A stretch of DNA of 64,000 nucleotides from assembly GCA_018645325.1 (NCBI GenBank), contig JABGOU010000002.1, forward strand, positions 62,001 to 126,000. Reading direction: 5' to 3'. This stretch comes from Desulfobacula sp. (GTDB lineage Bacteria > Desulfobacterota > Desulfobacteria > Desulfobacterales > Desulfobacteraceae). Below, in pieces: positions 35,192-44,027 of the stretch. The notes below the pieces were generated by a model that was given only the letters and a program-made list of their open reading frames with translations, searched no databases and was not told the origin of the DNA. The position numbers and the translations under genes were made by a program. How positions within the stretch are numbered: the stretch's first letter is position 1; the number at the start of each line of letters is the position of its first letter.

Positions 35192-37633
35192 TTACTGATG
35201 TATCGATTGCATCTTCTTCTGATGTGATTTTTTATTCAACAGCACCATTAAAGCGGGTGCAATAAAATAGTCTGCCAAAAGTGCCGCCAAAAGTGCAAAT
35301 CCTGTTAAAAAGCCAAAATTTAATAAGTTATTCATCTCAGAAAACATAAAGGTGAAAAAGCCGATGGACAGTACACAGGTGGTTACAAGCATTGCCCTGC
35401 CCGTTGTATGAAGGGTTTCATAAACCGCCTTTTCTGGATCATGAAATGTTTCATAATATCGCCTGAAATTATGCATAAAGTGAATGGTATCGTCCACGGC
35501 AAGGCCTATGGCAATACTCCCCACCATCATGCAGAAAAGATCCATGGGCAGATTACACCACCCCATGATACCGAGCATAAGAATAATAGGAAAAATATTA
35601 GGAATCATGGAAAACATTCCGATTTTTACCCCGCCTATTAGAAAAATCATCAAAAGGGTGATCACGGTCAAAGCATAACCATAGCTCTTTATCATGCTGT
35701 GAATGGCATTTGTTATTACCTGGGACAATATGGCTACCATGCCGGTAAGTTTAATCTTTTCCCCAGGAAAATTTTTTTTGAAATGACTTGCCGCAGTGTC
35801 AATAAATCTTGCATAGGCAATGGTATCAACAAAGGGTACTTTAATGGTAAACCGTGCCTTTGAAAACTGTGTATCGGTAAAATCTTCAAGATCATCAGAC
35901 CCACTGTTTTCAAATAAAAAAAGTTCCTGGGCAATGAGATCGCGGTTTTTAGGAATTATATAAAACTCAGGATTATTTCCATGAAGTGCCTGGTTTGTTT
36001 CCTTTAAAACCGAAGTAAGAGAAAAAGCCTTTCCCACATACATTTTTTCATCTGAATAATCTTCCATTTCTTTACTGCTGTTTTCAAGCTTTAAGAGAAG
36101 ATCCGGGTCATACAATCCGTTTTCTTTTTGCGTGTCCAGGATCACCTCAAGGCTTGTCGTGCCTTTTAAAGCAAGATCCAGTTTTTCATTGGCCAGTCTC
36201 ACAGCACTTCTGTCTGGAAGCCATCTGACCGGATCATGGGACAATTCTATTCGTATAGCTCCTGATAAGGCTGCAAAAGTTAAAATAAAGGCCACAAATA
36301 AAACTTTTTTGGGATGACGGGTTGAAATATGAATACAGGTATTCAATATCATATCCATCAGTCCTTTACCGTGGACTATGCTATCATTTGGCCTGTTTTT
36401 GGACCTTATCGGCAAAATAGCCAATAGAGCTGGCAAAAATACAATGGTATAAATCAGAGATATGAGCACCCCGGCTGAAGCAAATATCCCCAGATCGGCA
36501 ATGGGAGCAACCGCTGCTGTTGAAAAAGACATGAGTCCCCCTGCTGTGGTCAGACTTGTCATGACTATGGCAAGACCGGAATGCCCTAATGCATGGGCAA
36601 TAGAATCCCGCTTGGAATGATGTTTATCAAAACTTTGAAAAAACATAACCAAAATATGAACCGATGCCCCTACTGCAACAGACAATAAAAAAGAAGGTAG
36701 AATCTGGGTGGGTATTTTGATGGAAACACCACTTAAAGCCATGAGTCCCAAGGTTGAAACAAGGGATACCAGCACGATAAAGATGGGTATAAAAACACCG
36801 GAAAGTCTTCTGAACAAAATAAAAAGAAATATCGCAATGGATAGCAGGGCAATCCCCATAAACTGTCTCATATTTTTCATCATGGAGCGCTTTAAAAAAT
36901 CAGTTACAACAGGCGTCCCTGCAATAAAAATAGGTACCCCTTCTGTTCTATGCCTGCCAACAATTTTTTCAAGTGTATTAACAAACTCTGAATTTTCCTC
37001 ATCCGTCAAATAGATTGCGTTTTGCTTCTCTAAAGGCTGACTTAAGGCTTCCTCATCACCAAATCCTGAAAGATCATCTATTGTCTCTTTTTGGCCGGAA
37101 TAAGTATTAGTTTTAATAACAATTGTTGTAAGCCTTCCATCCTCAGACAACAGAAGGTTTGTATACATTTGATTTTCCCTGGCTCTTTTTTCAATTATAG
37201 CCAGTTCTTTTTCATTTTCAGGCCATGGTTCCAAAAGATCCTCAACAATCAGTTCTTCTTTATTGCCATAGGTATTCCGTGCATTGACAAGACTTGTAAT
37301 ATCATCCAGATAAGGAAGGTTTTCTTTAAGATCCTGATGGAGTGCTTTTAATTTTTTTAAAAAATTTAAATCAAATACCTGTTCCGGCTCAAGGGCAATG
37401 ATGGCCATTTCATCTCTCCCGAACTGGTCCCGAAAAGCTTCATAATCCAGTAAAATAGGATCTGATTCATGGAGGAAGCCTTCAGTGGAAGTATCAATGG
37501 TAATTTTTAGTATCTGGGATGCAAGTAATCCGATAAAAACCAACATGGAAATAAAAATTTTATATTTGTTATCAAATAGATAATATGCAAAAGATTCAAA
37601 GGCAGTTTCTATTTTATTCCGTAGAGATGTCAT
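35192..37633 (-). CDS. MMPL/RND-superfamily transporter
   Basis: This 813-residue protein has 12 predicted TM helices in two six-helix blocks. A periplasmic loop lies between TM1 and TM2 (residues ~50-245, starting ITIDTSTEGFLHESDPILLDYEAFRDQFG) and a second near 435-630. The ESDPILLDYEAFRDQFG segment and the GSIAIGLAVDDTIHFMHNFRRYYE TM10-like segment are typical of the MMPL/HpnN/sterol-type RND exporters. It probably moves a lipid from the inner membrane to the LolA-like carrier. It begins immediately after the tetR stop, so it belongs to the tetR operon. Confidence 0.9.
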   Translation of the reverse strand: MTSLRNKIETAFESFAYYLFDNKYKIFISMLVFIGLLASQILKITIDTSTEGFLHESDPILLDYEAFRDQFGRDEMAIIALEPEQVFDLNFLKKLKALHQDLKENLPYLDDITSLVNARNTYGNKEELIVEDLLEPWPENEKELAIIEKRARENQMYTNLLLSEDGRLTTIVIKTNTYSGQKETIDDLSGFGDEEALSQPLEKQNAIYLTDEENSEFVNTLEKIVGRHRTEGVPIFIAGTPVVTDFLKRSMMKNMRQFMGIALLSIAIFLFILFRRLSGVFIPIFIVLVSLVSTLGLMALSGVSIKIPTQILPSFLLSVAVGASVHILVMFFQSFDKHHSKRDSIAHALGHSGLAIVMTSLTTAGGLMSFSTAAVAPIADLGIFASAGVLISLIYTIVFLPALLAILPIRSKNRPNDSIVHGKGLMDMILNTCIHISTRHPKKVLFVAFILTFAALSGAIRIELSHDPVRWLPDRSAVRLANEKLDLALKGTTSLEVILDTQKENGLYDPDLLLKLENSSKEMEDYSDEKMYVGKAFSLTSVLKETNQALHGNNPEFYIIPKNRDLIAQELFLFENSGSDDLEDFTDTQFSKARFTIKVPFVDTIAYARFIDTAASHFKKNFPGEKIKLTGMVAILSQVITNAIHSMIKSYGYALTVITLLMIFLIGGVKIGMFSMIPNIFPIILMLGIMGWCNLPMDLFCMMVGSIAIGLAVDDTIHFMHNFRRYYETFHDPEKAVYETLHTTGRAMLVTTCVLSIGFFTFMFSEMNNLLNFGFLTGFALLAALLADYFIAPALMVLLNKKSHQKKMQSIHQ

Positions 37634-38254
37634 TTATTTTTCCTTTTTAACCGCCCGTAGTATGTACCGGCAAATTTGATCGATAACTGATGGTGGCAAA
37701 CGACCTGGCTCTGGTTGATATTTGTTTAAAAATGCCTTTTTTTTTCTGCGTATGGGAGAACTTGTCATCTGGAAAAGCATGGTTCCAAGAATCATAAAGT
37801 GGATGGTCACAGTATCCACAACATAAAAAACTCCCTCCCTGTTTCCCTGGTTCAGTATCCCTGTCAATCCATCCAGCATTTGAACAATATTTTTAGCAAA
37901 TGAGTCTGGTAAATGCCTTCCCTGGGACAATTGCTCCCGCATCAAAATCTTTGGAATAACTGGGTTTTGTTCAAGGACGATTGCGATATGTCGTATATAC
38001 GCCTCAAGTTTTTTTTCCGCCGGCAATGTCGTTCCAATGACTTCATGGAAGGCACCAAACCCTTCTTTAAAGGATTGATTGAGTACCATGGCATACAATA
38101 CCTCTTTATTACCAATGTTGTAATAAATGCTTGCCTTGTTGACACAGGCCTCTTTTGCGATCCTGTCCATTCTTGTTCCTTCGAACCCAAAATCAGCAAA
38201 ATGACGAGCTGCAACACTAAAAATTTTGTCTTTGGTACTTTTTTTCTTGTCCAT
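37634..38254 (-). CDS. TetR-family transcriptional regulator
   Basis: This 206-residue regulator has a classic N-terminal HTH: KDKIFSVAARHFADFGFEGTRMDRIAKEACVNKASIYYNIGNKEVLYAMVL at 8-58. The C-terminal ligand domain is AcrR/YcdC-like and rich in Met and Phe. It is the first gene of the minus-strand operon tetR-RND-LolA-DUF1302. A promoter and a 33-bp near-perfect palindrome lie upstream at 38281-38338. Autorepression relieved by a lipid-like ligand is the simplest model, by analogy with related regulators. Confidence 0.93.
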   Translation of the reverse strand: MDKKKSTKDKIFSVAARHFADFGFEGTRMDRIAKEACVNKASIYYNIGNKEVLYAMVLNQSFKEGFGAFHEVIGTTLPAEKKLEAYIRHIAIVLEQNPVIPKILMREQLSQGRHLPDSFAKNIVQMLDGLTGILNQGNREGVFYVVDTVTIHFMILGTMLFQMTSSPIRRKKKAFLNKYQPEPGRLPPSVIDQICRYILRAVKKEK

Positions 38255-38280
38255 AGCTTCTTTCTAACCGGATTTATATA

Positions 38281-38313
38281 TTTTAACCAAATAGTTAAAC
38301 TGTTTGGTTAAAA
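38281..38313. promoter_or_regulatory. TetR operator palindrome
   Basis: This is a 33-bp dyad with 16-bp arms around a central A and only one mismatch: TTTTAACCAAATAGTT on the left, AACTGTTTGGTTAAAA on the right. It covers the -10 box of the tetR promoter and lies 27 bp before the tetR start. It is also about 55 bp upstream of the divergent sensor kinase gene. Confidence 0.8.
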
Positions 38314-38338
38314 TATATAAAAGAATAGTTCTGGTCAA
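38310..38338 (-). promoter_or_regulatory. Promoter of the tetR operon
   Basis: On the minus strand TTGACC (38338-38333) and TATTTT (38315-38310) are separated by 17 bp. The -10 box overlaps the operator palindrome, so binding there would block RNA polymerase. Confidence 0.65.
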
Positions 38339-38366
38339 GTAAAAAAACCAACACTGCTTTTTCCGC

Positions 38367-40535
38367 ATGATTAACCTTTTAAAATCATTGAAAAAATCAG
38401 ACCATACAGATATAATTATTTTCATGCGACTTCGAACCATAATATTAATACTGGCTTTATTTGCTTTTTTATCAGCTTCAGCCGGTGGACTTTTGTATTA
38501 TTACTCATATAGACAGGCTGCTTTTCAAAAAACAGAAGCTGATGCATATTCAAGATTGAACCTTTTAACAGATCAGCTATCCTTTTATCTTTCAGAACAT
38601 ATCAAACCGGTTAAGACTCTTTCAGGTATAAAAGAATTGACGACAGTGCTTAAAGATACCAATCTTGAATCAATTTACAAAGCCAATCAGATTCTTGATA
38701 ATTTTACAAAATCTCTTGATCTTGAAGTCAGCTATCTCATGGATAAAAATGGGATTACCTTGTGCTCGAGCAATCGAAATGCCAAAGACAGTTTTGTGGG
38801 AAAAGATTTTTCTTTCAGACCCTACTATAAAAAAGCTATTAATGGTATGCCTGCAACATATCTTGCGCTTGGAACAACTTCCAAAAAAAGAGGTGTTTAT
38901 TACTCTCACCCTGTTTATGATGAACCCCGGCATAATGCCCTTGGGATTGTTGTAATCAAGGCTTCAGTGGAATTTGTTGAGGCAAAGCTGTTTCCAAAAT
39001 CTGATGATACACTTCTTTTCGTTGATCCTGATGGTGTTATTTTTATCTCCAACAAGGACAATTTAAAGTTTGATTTTCTCTGGAAGCCGGATCAAAAAAA
39101 AATTCACACTATTGAAAATTCCAGACAATTTGGTAATGGCCCCTGGGCATGGACCGGATTTTCAAAGAATCAAGCAGGTCATGTAACAGATAAAAACAAT
39201 ACCCAATACATTTTTTCAAGCCTGGATGTGACAAATTATCCCGACTGGAAAATCATTAATTTAAGAAATTATAAAGCAATTACAAAGCAGGTATCCAAGC
39301 CCTTTGTCAGAATTATCGGACCTGCTACAACATCTGTGCTAATTCTGACCGGTATTCTTGTGTTGATTCTTTATCTGCTGGGTATACAGGAAATTACAAA
39401 ACGTAAAAAAGCTGAAAAAAAACTACGAATCCGGGAAGAAAGATACAGACATATTTACCACAAAACTCCAGTAATGCTTCATTCAATTGATATTAAAGGA
39501 CAGATCATCCGGGTTTCTGATCACTGGGTAGAGGTTATGGGACACAAGAGAGAAGATGTCATTGGCAAACAACTAACTTCTTTTTTTACACCTGAATCCA
39601 AAAAATATGCAATCAATGTTATTTTCCCTCTATTTTTCAGAACAGGTTTTTGTAAAGATGTTCCCTATACCTATGTTAAAAAAAATGGTGATAAAATGGA
39701 TATCCTGCTTTCCTGTTATGGAGTCAGGGGTGAGAATGGCAATGTTATCCGATCCCTGGCAGTGAGTGTGGATGTAACGGAAAAAAATCGGTCCCAAAAA
39801 GATCTTCAAATCGCCAAGGAGAAACTTTCGCAATACTCTCAAGACCTGGAAATGCAGGTAAAAAAAAGAACGGCCCAGCTTGAAAAGGCCCAGGATAATT
39901 TAAAAAGTCTGTCTAAAAACATTATTGCATCCCAGGAAAGGGAAAAAGCACTGGTTGCAAGAGAACTCCACGATCACCTTGGACAGGTGCTGACTGCCCT
40001 TCGAATTGATGCGATATGGGTTAAAAATATTTTAAACAGGTTTGATGAAAGTTCTGGAAACAGAGCAGGAAAAATGTGTTCATTAATTGATGATACCATT
40101 AATGATGTAAGAGATATGGCCTATAGGTTAAGGCCAAGGGTGCTGGATGATCTTGGTCTTGTCGATGCATTGGAATCCTTGCTGTCTGATTTTGAAAAAC
40201 GGTCTAATGTATCATGTGTATTCAAGCACAATGAGATCCCCAAAATAAGCAACACTCTTTCTACTGCATTATATAGAATTGGTCAGGAAGCTGTGACCAA
40301 TTCCCTTAGGCACTCAAATGCCACAACCATTACAGTTGAATTAAAAACAGATTATGAAAAAATAATTCTCAACATAGAAGACAACGGCTGTGGTTTTGAT
40401 GCTGTCAATAACAACGCAGCTAATGGATTTGGACTTGAGGGAATGAGAGAGCGGGCCAATCTTGTAGGTGGAAAACTTGACATATCTTCCCACTTATCCC
40501 ACGGAACAATAATTACCTGTAAAGTAAAAGGATAA
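38367..40535 (+). CDS. Membrane sensor histidine kinase (double-Cache, PAS, HisKA_3)
   Basis: The protein has 722 residues. TM1 is at about 21-45, a periplasmic Cache-type sensor at 50-310 (LMDKNGITLCSSNRNAKDSFVGKDFSFRPYYKKAI is typical) and TM2 at 318-342. A PAS domain follows at about 355-475, a coiled coil at about 475-525, HisKA_3 with phospho-His in ALVARELHDHLGQVLTALR and a HATPase domain (EAVTNSLRHSNA, IEDNGCGFD, GFGLEGMRERANLVGGK). It pairs with the NarL-type regulator 3 bp downstream. Small organic ligands such as carboxylates are common for Cache sensors, but the ligand is not identifiable here. ATG 38424 is an alternative start without better support. Confidence 0.93.
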   Translation: MINLLKSLKKSDHTDIIIFMRLRTIILILALFAFLSASAGGLLYYYSYRQAAFQKTEADAYSRLNLLTDQLSFYLSEHIKPVKTLSGIKELTTVLKDTNLESIYKANQILDNFTKSLDLEVSYLMDKNGITLCSSNRNAKDSFVGKDFSFRPYYKKAINGMPATYLALGTTSKKRGVYYSHPVYDEPRHNALGIVVIKASVEFVEAKLFPKSDDTLLFVDPDGVIFISNKDNLKFDFLWKPDQKKIHTIENSRQFGNGPWAWTGFSKNQAGHVTDKNNTQYIFSSLDVTNYPDWKIINLRNYKAITKQVSKPFVRIIGPATTSVLILTGILVLILYLLGIQEITKRKKAEKKLRIREERYRHIYHKTPVMLHSIDIKGQIIRVSDHWVEVMGHKREDVIGKQLTSFFTPESKKYAINVIFPLFFRTGFCKDVPYTYVKKNGDKMDILLSCYGVRGENGNVIRSLAVSVDVTEKNRSQKDLQIAKEKLSQYSQDLEMQVKKRTAQLEKAQDNLKSLSKNIIASQEREKALVARELHDHLGQVLTALRIDAIWVKNILNRFDESSGNRAGKMCSLIDDTINDVRDMAYRLRPRVLDDLGLVDALESLLSDFEKRSNVSCVFKHNEIPKISNTLSTALYRIGQEAVTNSLRHSNATTITVELKTDYEKIILNIEDNGCGFDAVNNNAANGFGLEGMRERANLVGGKLDISSHLSHGTIITCKVKG

Positions 40536-40538
40536 GGC

Positions 40539-41177
40539 ATGATTAAAGTACTCCTTGCAGATGATCACAGTATTGTTAGGGAAGGCTTAAGAAGAGTTCT
40601 GGAAGACAGCAAAGAGATTGAGGTGATTGCTGAAGCAGCAGACGGAGAGTCTGCTTTGGATGAGGCCATAACTAAAAAACCTGATGTGGCAGTGATAGAT
40701 ATTTCCATGCCGGGCATGGATGGACTTGAAGTGGTGGCCCGGATTAAAAGTTATTGTTCAGATGTACCGGTTCTTATTTTGACAATGCATGATGAAGAGC
40801 AATATGTTATCAGAGCAATAGAAGCAGGCGCCATGGGATATGTTACAAAGCAGTCTGCTCCTGAACAGCTTGTGGCTGCTGTAAAAAAAATTCATTCAGG
40901 CGGGCGGTATTTGACTGAAAAGGCTAGTGAAGCTTTGGCTCTTAGAGTAATCCGGGGAAATAAAAACCAGACACTTACAGAATCCCTGTCCATGAGAGAG
41001 CTTCAAGTCCTGCGAAAGCTTGCCATGGGCTCCACAAACAGAGAAATAGCAATTTCATATAATATCAGTATTAAAACCGTTGATACCTATAGATCCAGAA
41101 TATTAAAGAAACTAAACATAAGAAACAATGCTGAGCTGTCCAGATATGCCATCCAAAATAAATTGGTGGAATTGTAA
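40539..41177 (+). CDS. NarL/LuxR-family response regulator
   Basis: This 212-residue regulator has a receiver domain with acidic pocket ADDH (8-9) and phospho-acceptor Asp54 (VIDISMPGMDG), then Thr82 (ILTMHDEE) and Lys104 (YVTKQSAPE). A GerE/LuxR HTH covers ~145-205 (LSMRELQVLRKLAMGSTNREIAISYNISIKTVDTYRSRILKKL). It forms a two-component pair with the kinase 3 bp upstream. Target promoters are not identifiable; nearby candidates are the TAXI-TRAP operon and the TetR-controlled operon. Confidence 0.95.
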   Translation: MIKVLLADDHSIVREGLRRVLEDSKEIEVIAEAADGESALDEAITKKPDVAVIDISMPGMDGLEVVARIKSYCSDVPVLILTMHDEEQYVIRAIEAGAMGYVTKQSAPEQLVAAVKKIHSGGRYLTEKASEALALRVIRGNKNQTLTESLSMRELQVLRKLAMGSTNREIAISYNISIKTVDTYRSRILKKLNIRNNAELSRYAIQNKLVEL

Positions 41178-41178
41178 A

Positions 41179-41631
41179 TTAATTATTCAGGCGGTCAAAA
41201 TTAGAAAATATTTTATTTAAAGTGGTTTTACACTGGGCCATTTCTTCTGAAGAAATTTGCTGTTCCGCCTCTTCTAACAATTCTTCTACAACAGCAATCA
41301 AATCTGCTCTAAACGCTTTGGCTTTATGGGTCATATAGACCAATTTACTTCGCTTATCATTCCTGTCCGGAATTCTTAACACAATATTTTTCTTTTCCAG
41401 ACCATTCAAAAGCCTTGTAATTGCGGCCTTATCCTTTACGGCAATATTGGCAAGTTCCTGCTGGGTCTGTCCATCTTTTCGGTAGAGATGAACAAGGATG
41501 CTCCATTGTTCATAACTCACATCAAACCCTGCCTCTGAAAATTTATTTGTCAGCCTCTTTATGATTGATCGGGATGTTCGCCCCACTAAATATGCAATGG
41601 ATGAATCAATGACTTTCTCAAATGTTTCCAT
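41179..41631 (-). CDS. MarR-family transcriptional regulator
   Basis: This 150-residue winged-helix protein has SYEQWSILVHLYRKDGQTQQELANIAVKDKAAITRLLNGLEKKNIVLRIPDRNDKRSKLVYMTHKAK, the full MarR DNA-binding domain including the wing D-x-R-D-x-R. ATG 41631 is preferred; a TTG seven codons upstream is possible. It ends 2 bp from the response regulator stop on the other strand (convergent). No structural target gene is directly attached; MITE copy 3 lies upstream of it. Confidence 0.9.
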   Translation of the reverse strand: METFEKVIDSSIAYLVGRTSRSIIKRLTNKFSEAGFDVSYEQWSILVHLYRKDGQTQQELANIAVKDKAAITRLLNGLEKKNIVLRIPDRNDKRSKLVYMTHKAKAFRADLIAVVEELLEEAEQQISSEEMAQCKTTLNKIFSNFDRLNN

Positions 41632-41706
41632 ATAACGATTTCTTATTTCCAAACTAAATGGTTTATCAAATCAATGCGGTTATTATCATCCAGCTTAATA
41701 ATATTC

Positions 41707-41841
41707 GTAATTATTCAGCTCTTACGCTTGAACCAGCCCTGTCTTATGGATATTTGTTTCGATGCTAAACGCTTAACCTCCTGCAAATATACATCAGACA
41801 GGGCTTTGGGGATAATTTTTTTTAACGGTCTGAACAATTAC
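41707..41841. mobile_element. Miniature inverted-repeat element (IS66-type MITE), copy 3 (inverted)
   Basis: This 135-bp element is in the opposite orientation to copies 1 and 2. Its ends are GTAATTATTCAG and CTGAACAATTAC, perfect inverted repeats except for one internal base. Exact 8-bp direct repeats TAATATTC flank it at 41699-41706 and 41842-41849. It lies in the gap between marR and the TRAP operon terminator. The central part carries the complement of CAGGAGGTTAAGCG, shared by all copies. Confidence 0.92.
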
Positions 41842-41918
41842 TAATATTCTTGTATTTAAGCCTTTCACTCAATATTGTATAAAATCGTTGATGATGCAAC
41901 TTTATTCTTGATAATTGA

Positions 41919-41964
41919 AAAATAAAAAAGTCACCCATGATAAAGATAGGTATCAGGGGTGACT
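41919..41964 (-). terminator. Intrinsic terminator of the TAXI-TRAP operon
   Basis: On the minus strand AGTCACCCCTGATA..TATCATGGGTGACT forms a long stem, followed by TTTTTTA. It is 48 bp after the TRAP permease stop. Confidence 0.85.
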
Positions 41965-42012
41965 CAAATTTCTGTATGACTAAAATGGGCTAAAAGCTAT
42001 AAAGAGGGTCTT

Positions 42013-43905
42013 TTATGTCGGGCTTTTCTTGAAAAAGGCCTTGATGTAATTCATCCATATACCGCTCAAAAACCATGAATAAGCCCAGGTTCCAAACAGA
42101 ATCAGGACAAATGCCTTAATAATATCCGTTGAACTGCCATTAAGGGAAAATCCCGGCACATATCCGAAAAGAATAGGGCCCAGGTATAAAAATTTTGCAA
42201 ACTTGAAGGATGTAAACGCTGTTTTCCACATATTGGCTTTTGCAATTGTTGCACCGGCAAATGCGGCAATGCAGACTGGAGGTGTTATATTGGAATCCTG
42301 TGATAACCAGTAAACAATCATATGGGCTGCAATTTCATTGACTCCCAGATGGGTGAGCGCAGGCACTGCCACAACCGCTGTAATCAGGTAGGCTGCCGTC
42401 ACTGGCACGCCCATCCCGAGTACAAGAGAAGCCAAGGCAACTAAAAAGATGGTCAGCAATAATGACCCGCCTGCCAGCTCAATCATGATATCAGCAAAGG
42501 TGAGTACCAGGCCGGAGAATGTCAAAACACCGATAATGATACCGATGACACCAACAGTGGCACCTATTTTCAAACTATTTTCCGTACCGGACCGGGCTGC
42601 AGCTAAAAAAGCTGAAAGACCGGGTTTTACCGTCTTGGAAAACCTAAAATAGACGGCTATTGAAACCAAGAGTCCAACAAGCAATCCCACCCATTGCGGT
42701 ATCGCTTCCTCAGATCCTCCCATAGCAATATTAACTAAAGAGACTAAGAACACGCCTGTCACGATTAATGCCATTGTCAGGTCCATCCGTTTTTCTTTCC
42801 TGACCCAACTGATATAAATACATGAGACAAGGCCGAGTATGGCTGAATACCCTGGAGAATATCCTGTCAGCATAAAAATGGTGATGACGACCAATGGAAG
42901 GGCATAGAACCATTGTTTTTTAAAAATTTCCATGGCCGAAATTTTTGATTTTTCTCCCACAATATTATGTTTCTTGGCTTCATAGTGGACCATGCAGAAA
43001 ACACTGAAAAAATACATCAAAGCCGGAAATATGGCCACAAGCATGATTTTTGAATAAGGCACGCCTGTCAGCTCTGCCATGATGAATCCACCTGCACCCA
43101 TAATCGGGGGCATGAACATTCCGCCAATGGAAGCCGCCGGTTCTATTCCGCCGGCGACATGGGGTTTAAATCCAGCTTTTTTCATCATTGGAATGGTAAA
43201 CATACCCGTGGAAACCGTGTTTGCAATGGCTGATCCTGAGATCGAACCAAACAGTCCTGATGCAATTACCGAAACCTTTGCAGGCCCGCCGATTGTATGA
43301 CCTACCGCAGCAAGGGGCCAGTCAATAAAAAATTTCTGGGCACCGCATTTTTCAAGGAACGCACCAAAAAGGACAAACAAAATCACATAGGTGGCCAGAA
43401 CATTGGCCATAATTCCAAACACACCGTCACTTTTATAAAAAATGCTGATGCACAATTCAGTAAAAGGGGCTCCTGCATGGGAAACCAGATCCGGTGCCAG
43501 GTAGCCGTAAACACCATAGCTCAGCATTATAACACCCAAAAAAACAAATATTTTGCCCACCACCCGGCGGGCAAGTTCTATACCCACCAAGACACCAATG
43601 ATGGCAAATACCATATCAGTTGATGTTTCTGCACCTGTACGATAATTAATTGTTTCAAACATAACTATCCAATATCCGATGGAGATAATGGATAGAAAAA
43701 TGAGGATATAATCTACAACCCTCATAATTTTTGATTTTGATTTGTATAAAAGGAAGACAAGAACATAGGTTATAATGATGTAAACACCCCTGTGATACTG
43801 GGTTGCCGCGGGCTGGATAACCGCAGCATAGGAGTAAAAAAGGACTAACAACACTGAACATGCATCAAACACAATCTGTTCAAATCTATTTAACTTTTCG
43901 TACAC
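42013..43905 (-). CDS. TRAP transporter fused permease (DctQ-DctM)
   Basis: This 630-residue protein has ~15 or more hydrophobic helices. The first ~180 residues are the DctQ-like part and the rest the DctM part with GAFLEKCGAQKFFIDWPLAAVGHTIGGPAKVSVIASGLFGSISGSAIANTVSTGMFTIPMMKKAGFKPHVAGGIEPAASIGGMFMPPIMGAGGFIM, the family core. Such fusions pair with TAXI receptors, and a TAXI gene lies 122 bp upstream in the same direction. The system uses an ion gradient to import an organic acid such as glutamate or 2-oxoglutarate, but specificity cannot be read. Confidence 0.95.
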   Translation of the reverse strand: MYEKLNRFEQIVFDACSVLLVLFYSYAAVIQPAATQYHRGVYIIITYVLVFLLYKSKSKIMRVVDYILIFLSIISIGYWIVMFETINYRTGAETSTDMVFAIIGVLVGIELARRVVGKIFVFLGVIMLSYGVYGYLAPDLVSHAGAPFTELCISIFYKSDGVFGIMANVLATYVILFVLFGAFLEKCGAQKFFIDWPLAAVGHTIGGPAKVSVIASGLFGSISGSAIANTVSTGMFTIPMMKKAGFKPHVAGGIEPAASIGGMFMPPIMGAGGFIMAELTGVPYSKIMLVAIFPALMYFFSVFCMVHYEAKKHNIVGEKSKISAMEIFKKQWFYALPLVVITIFMLTGYSPGYSAILGLVSCIYISWVRKEKRMDLTMALIVTGVFLVSLVNIAMGGSEEAIPQWVGLLVGLLVSIAVYFRFSKTVKPGLSAFLAAARSGTENSLKIGATVGVIGIIIGVLTFSGLVLTFADIMIELAGGSLLLTIFLVALASLVLGMGVPVTAAYLITAVVAVPALTHLGVNEIAAHMIVYWLSQDSNITPPVCIAAFAGATIAKANMWKTAFTSFKFAKFLYLGPILFGYVPGFSLNGSSTDIIKAFVLILFGTWAYSWFLSGIWMNYIKAFFKKSPT

Positions 43906-43959
43906 GATTTGCCTTCCTATTGCTTGAATTAAATAATTTTAACGATTATCGGCGTGGCC

Positions 43960-43996
43960 AAGATACGGATTTTCAAACAAAGAAAACCCGTATCTT
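43960..43996 (-). promoter_or_regulatory. Intercistronic hairpin between TAXI receptor and TRAP permease
   Basis: A 9-bp perfect stem AAGATACGG/CCGTATCTT is extended by TTTTC/GAAAA across a short AT loop. No T-run follows, so it is probably a mRNA-stabilising or attenuating hairpin that lets the receptor be made in excess over the permease. Confidence 0.55.
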
Positions 43997-44027
43997 CAAT
44001 AAAATATACCTATTAAATAGCTGGTGT

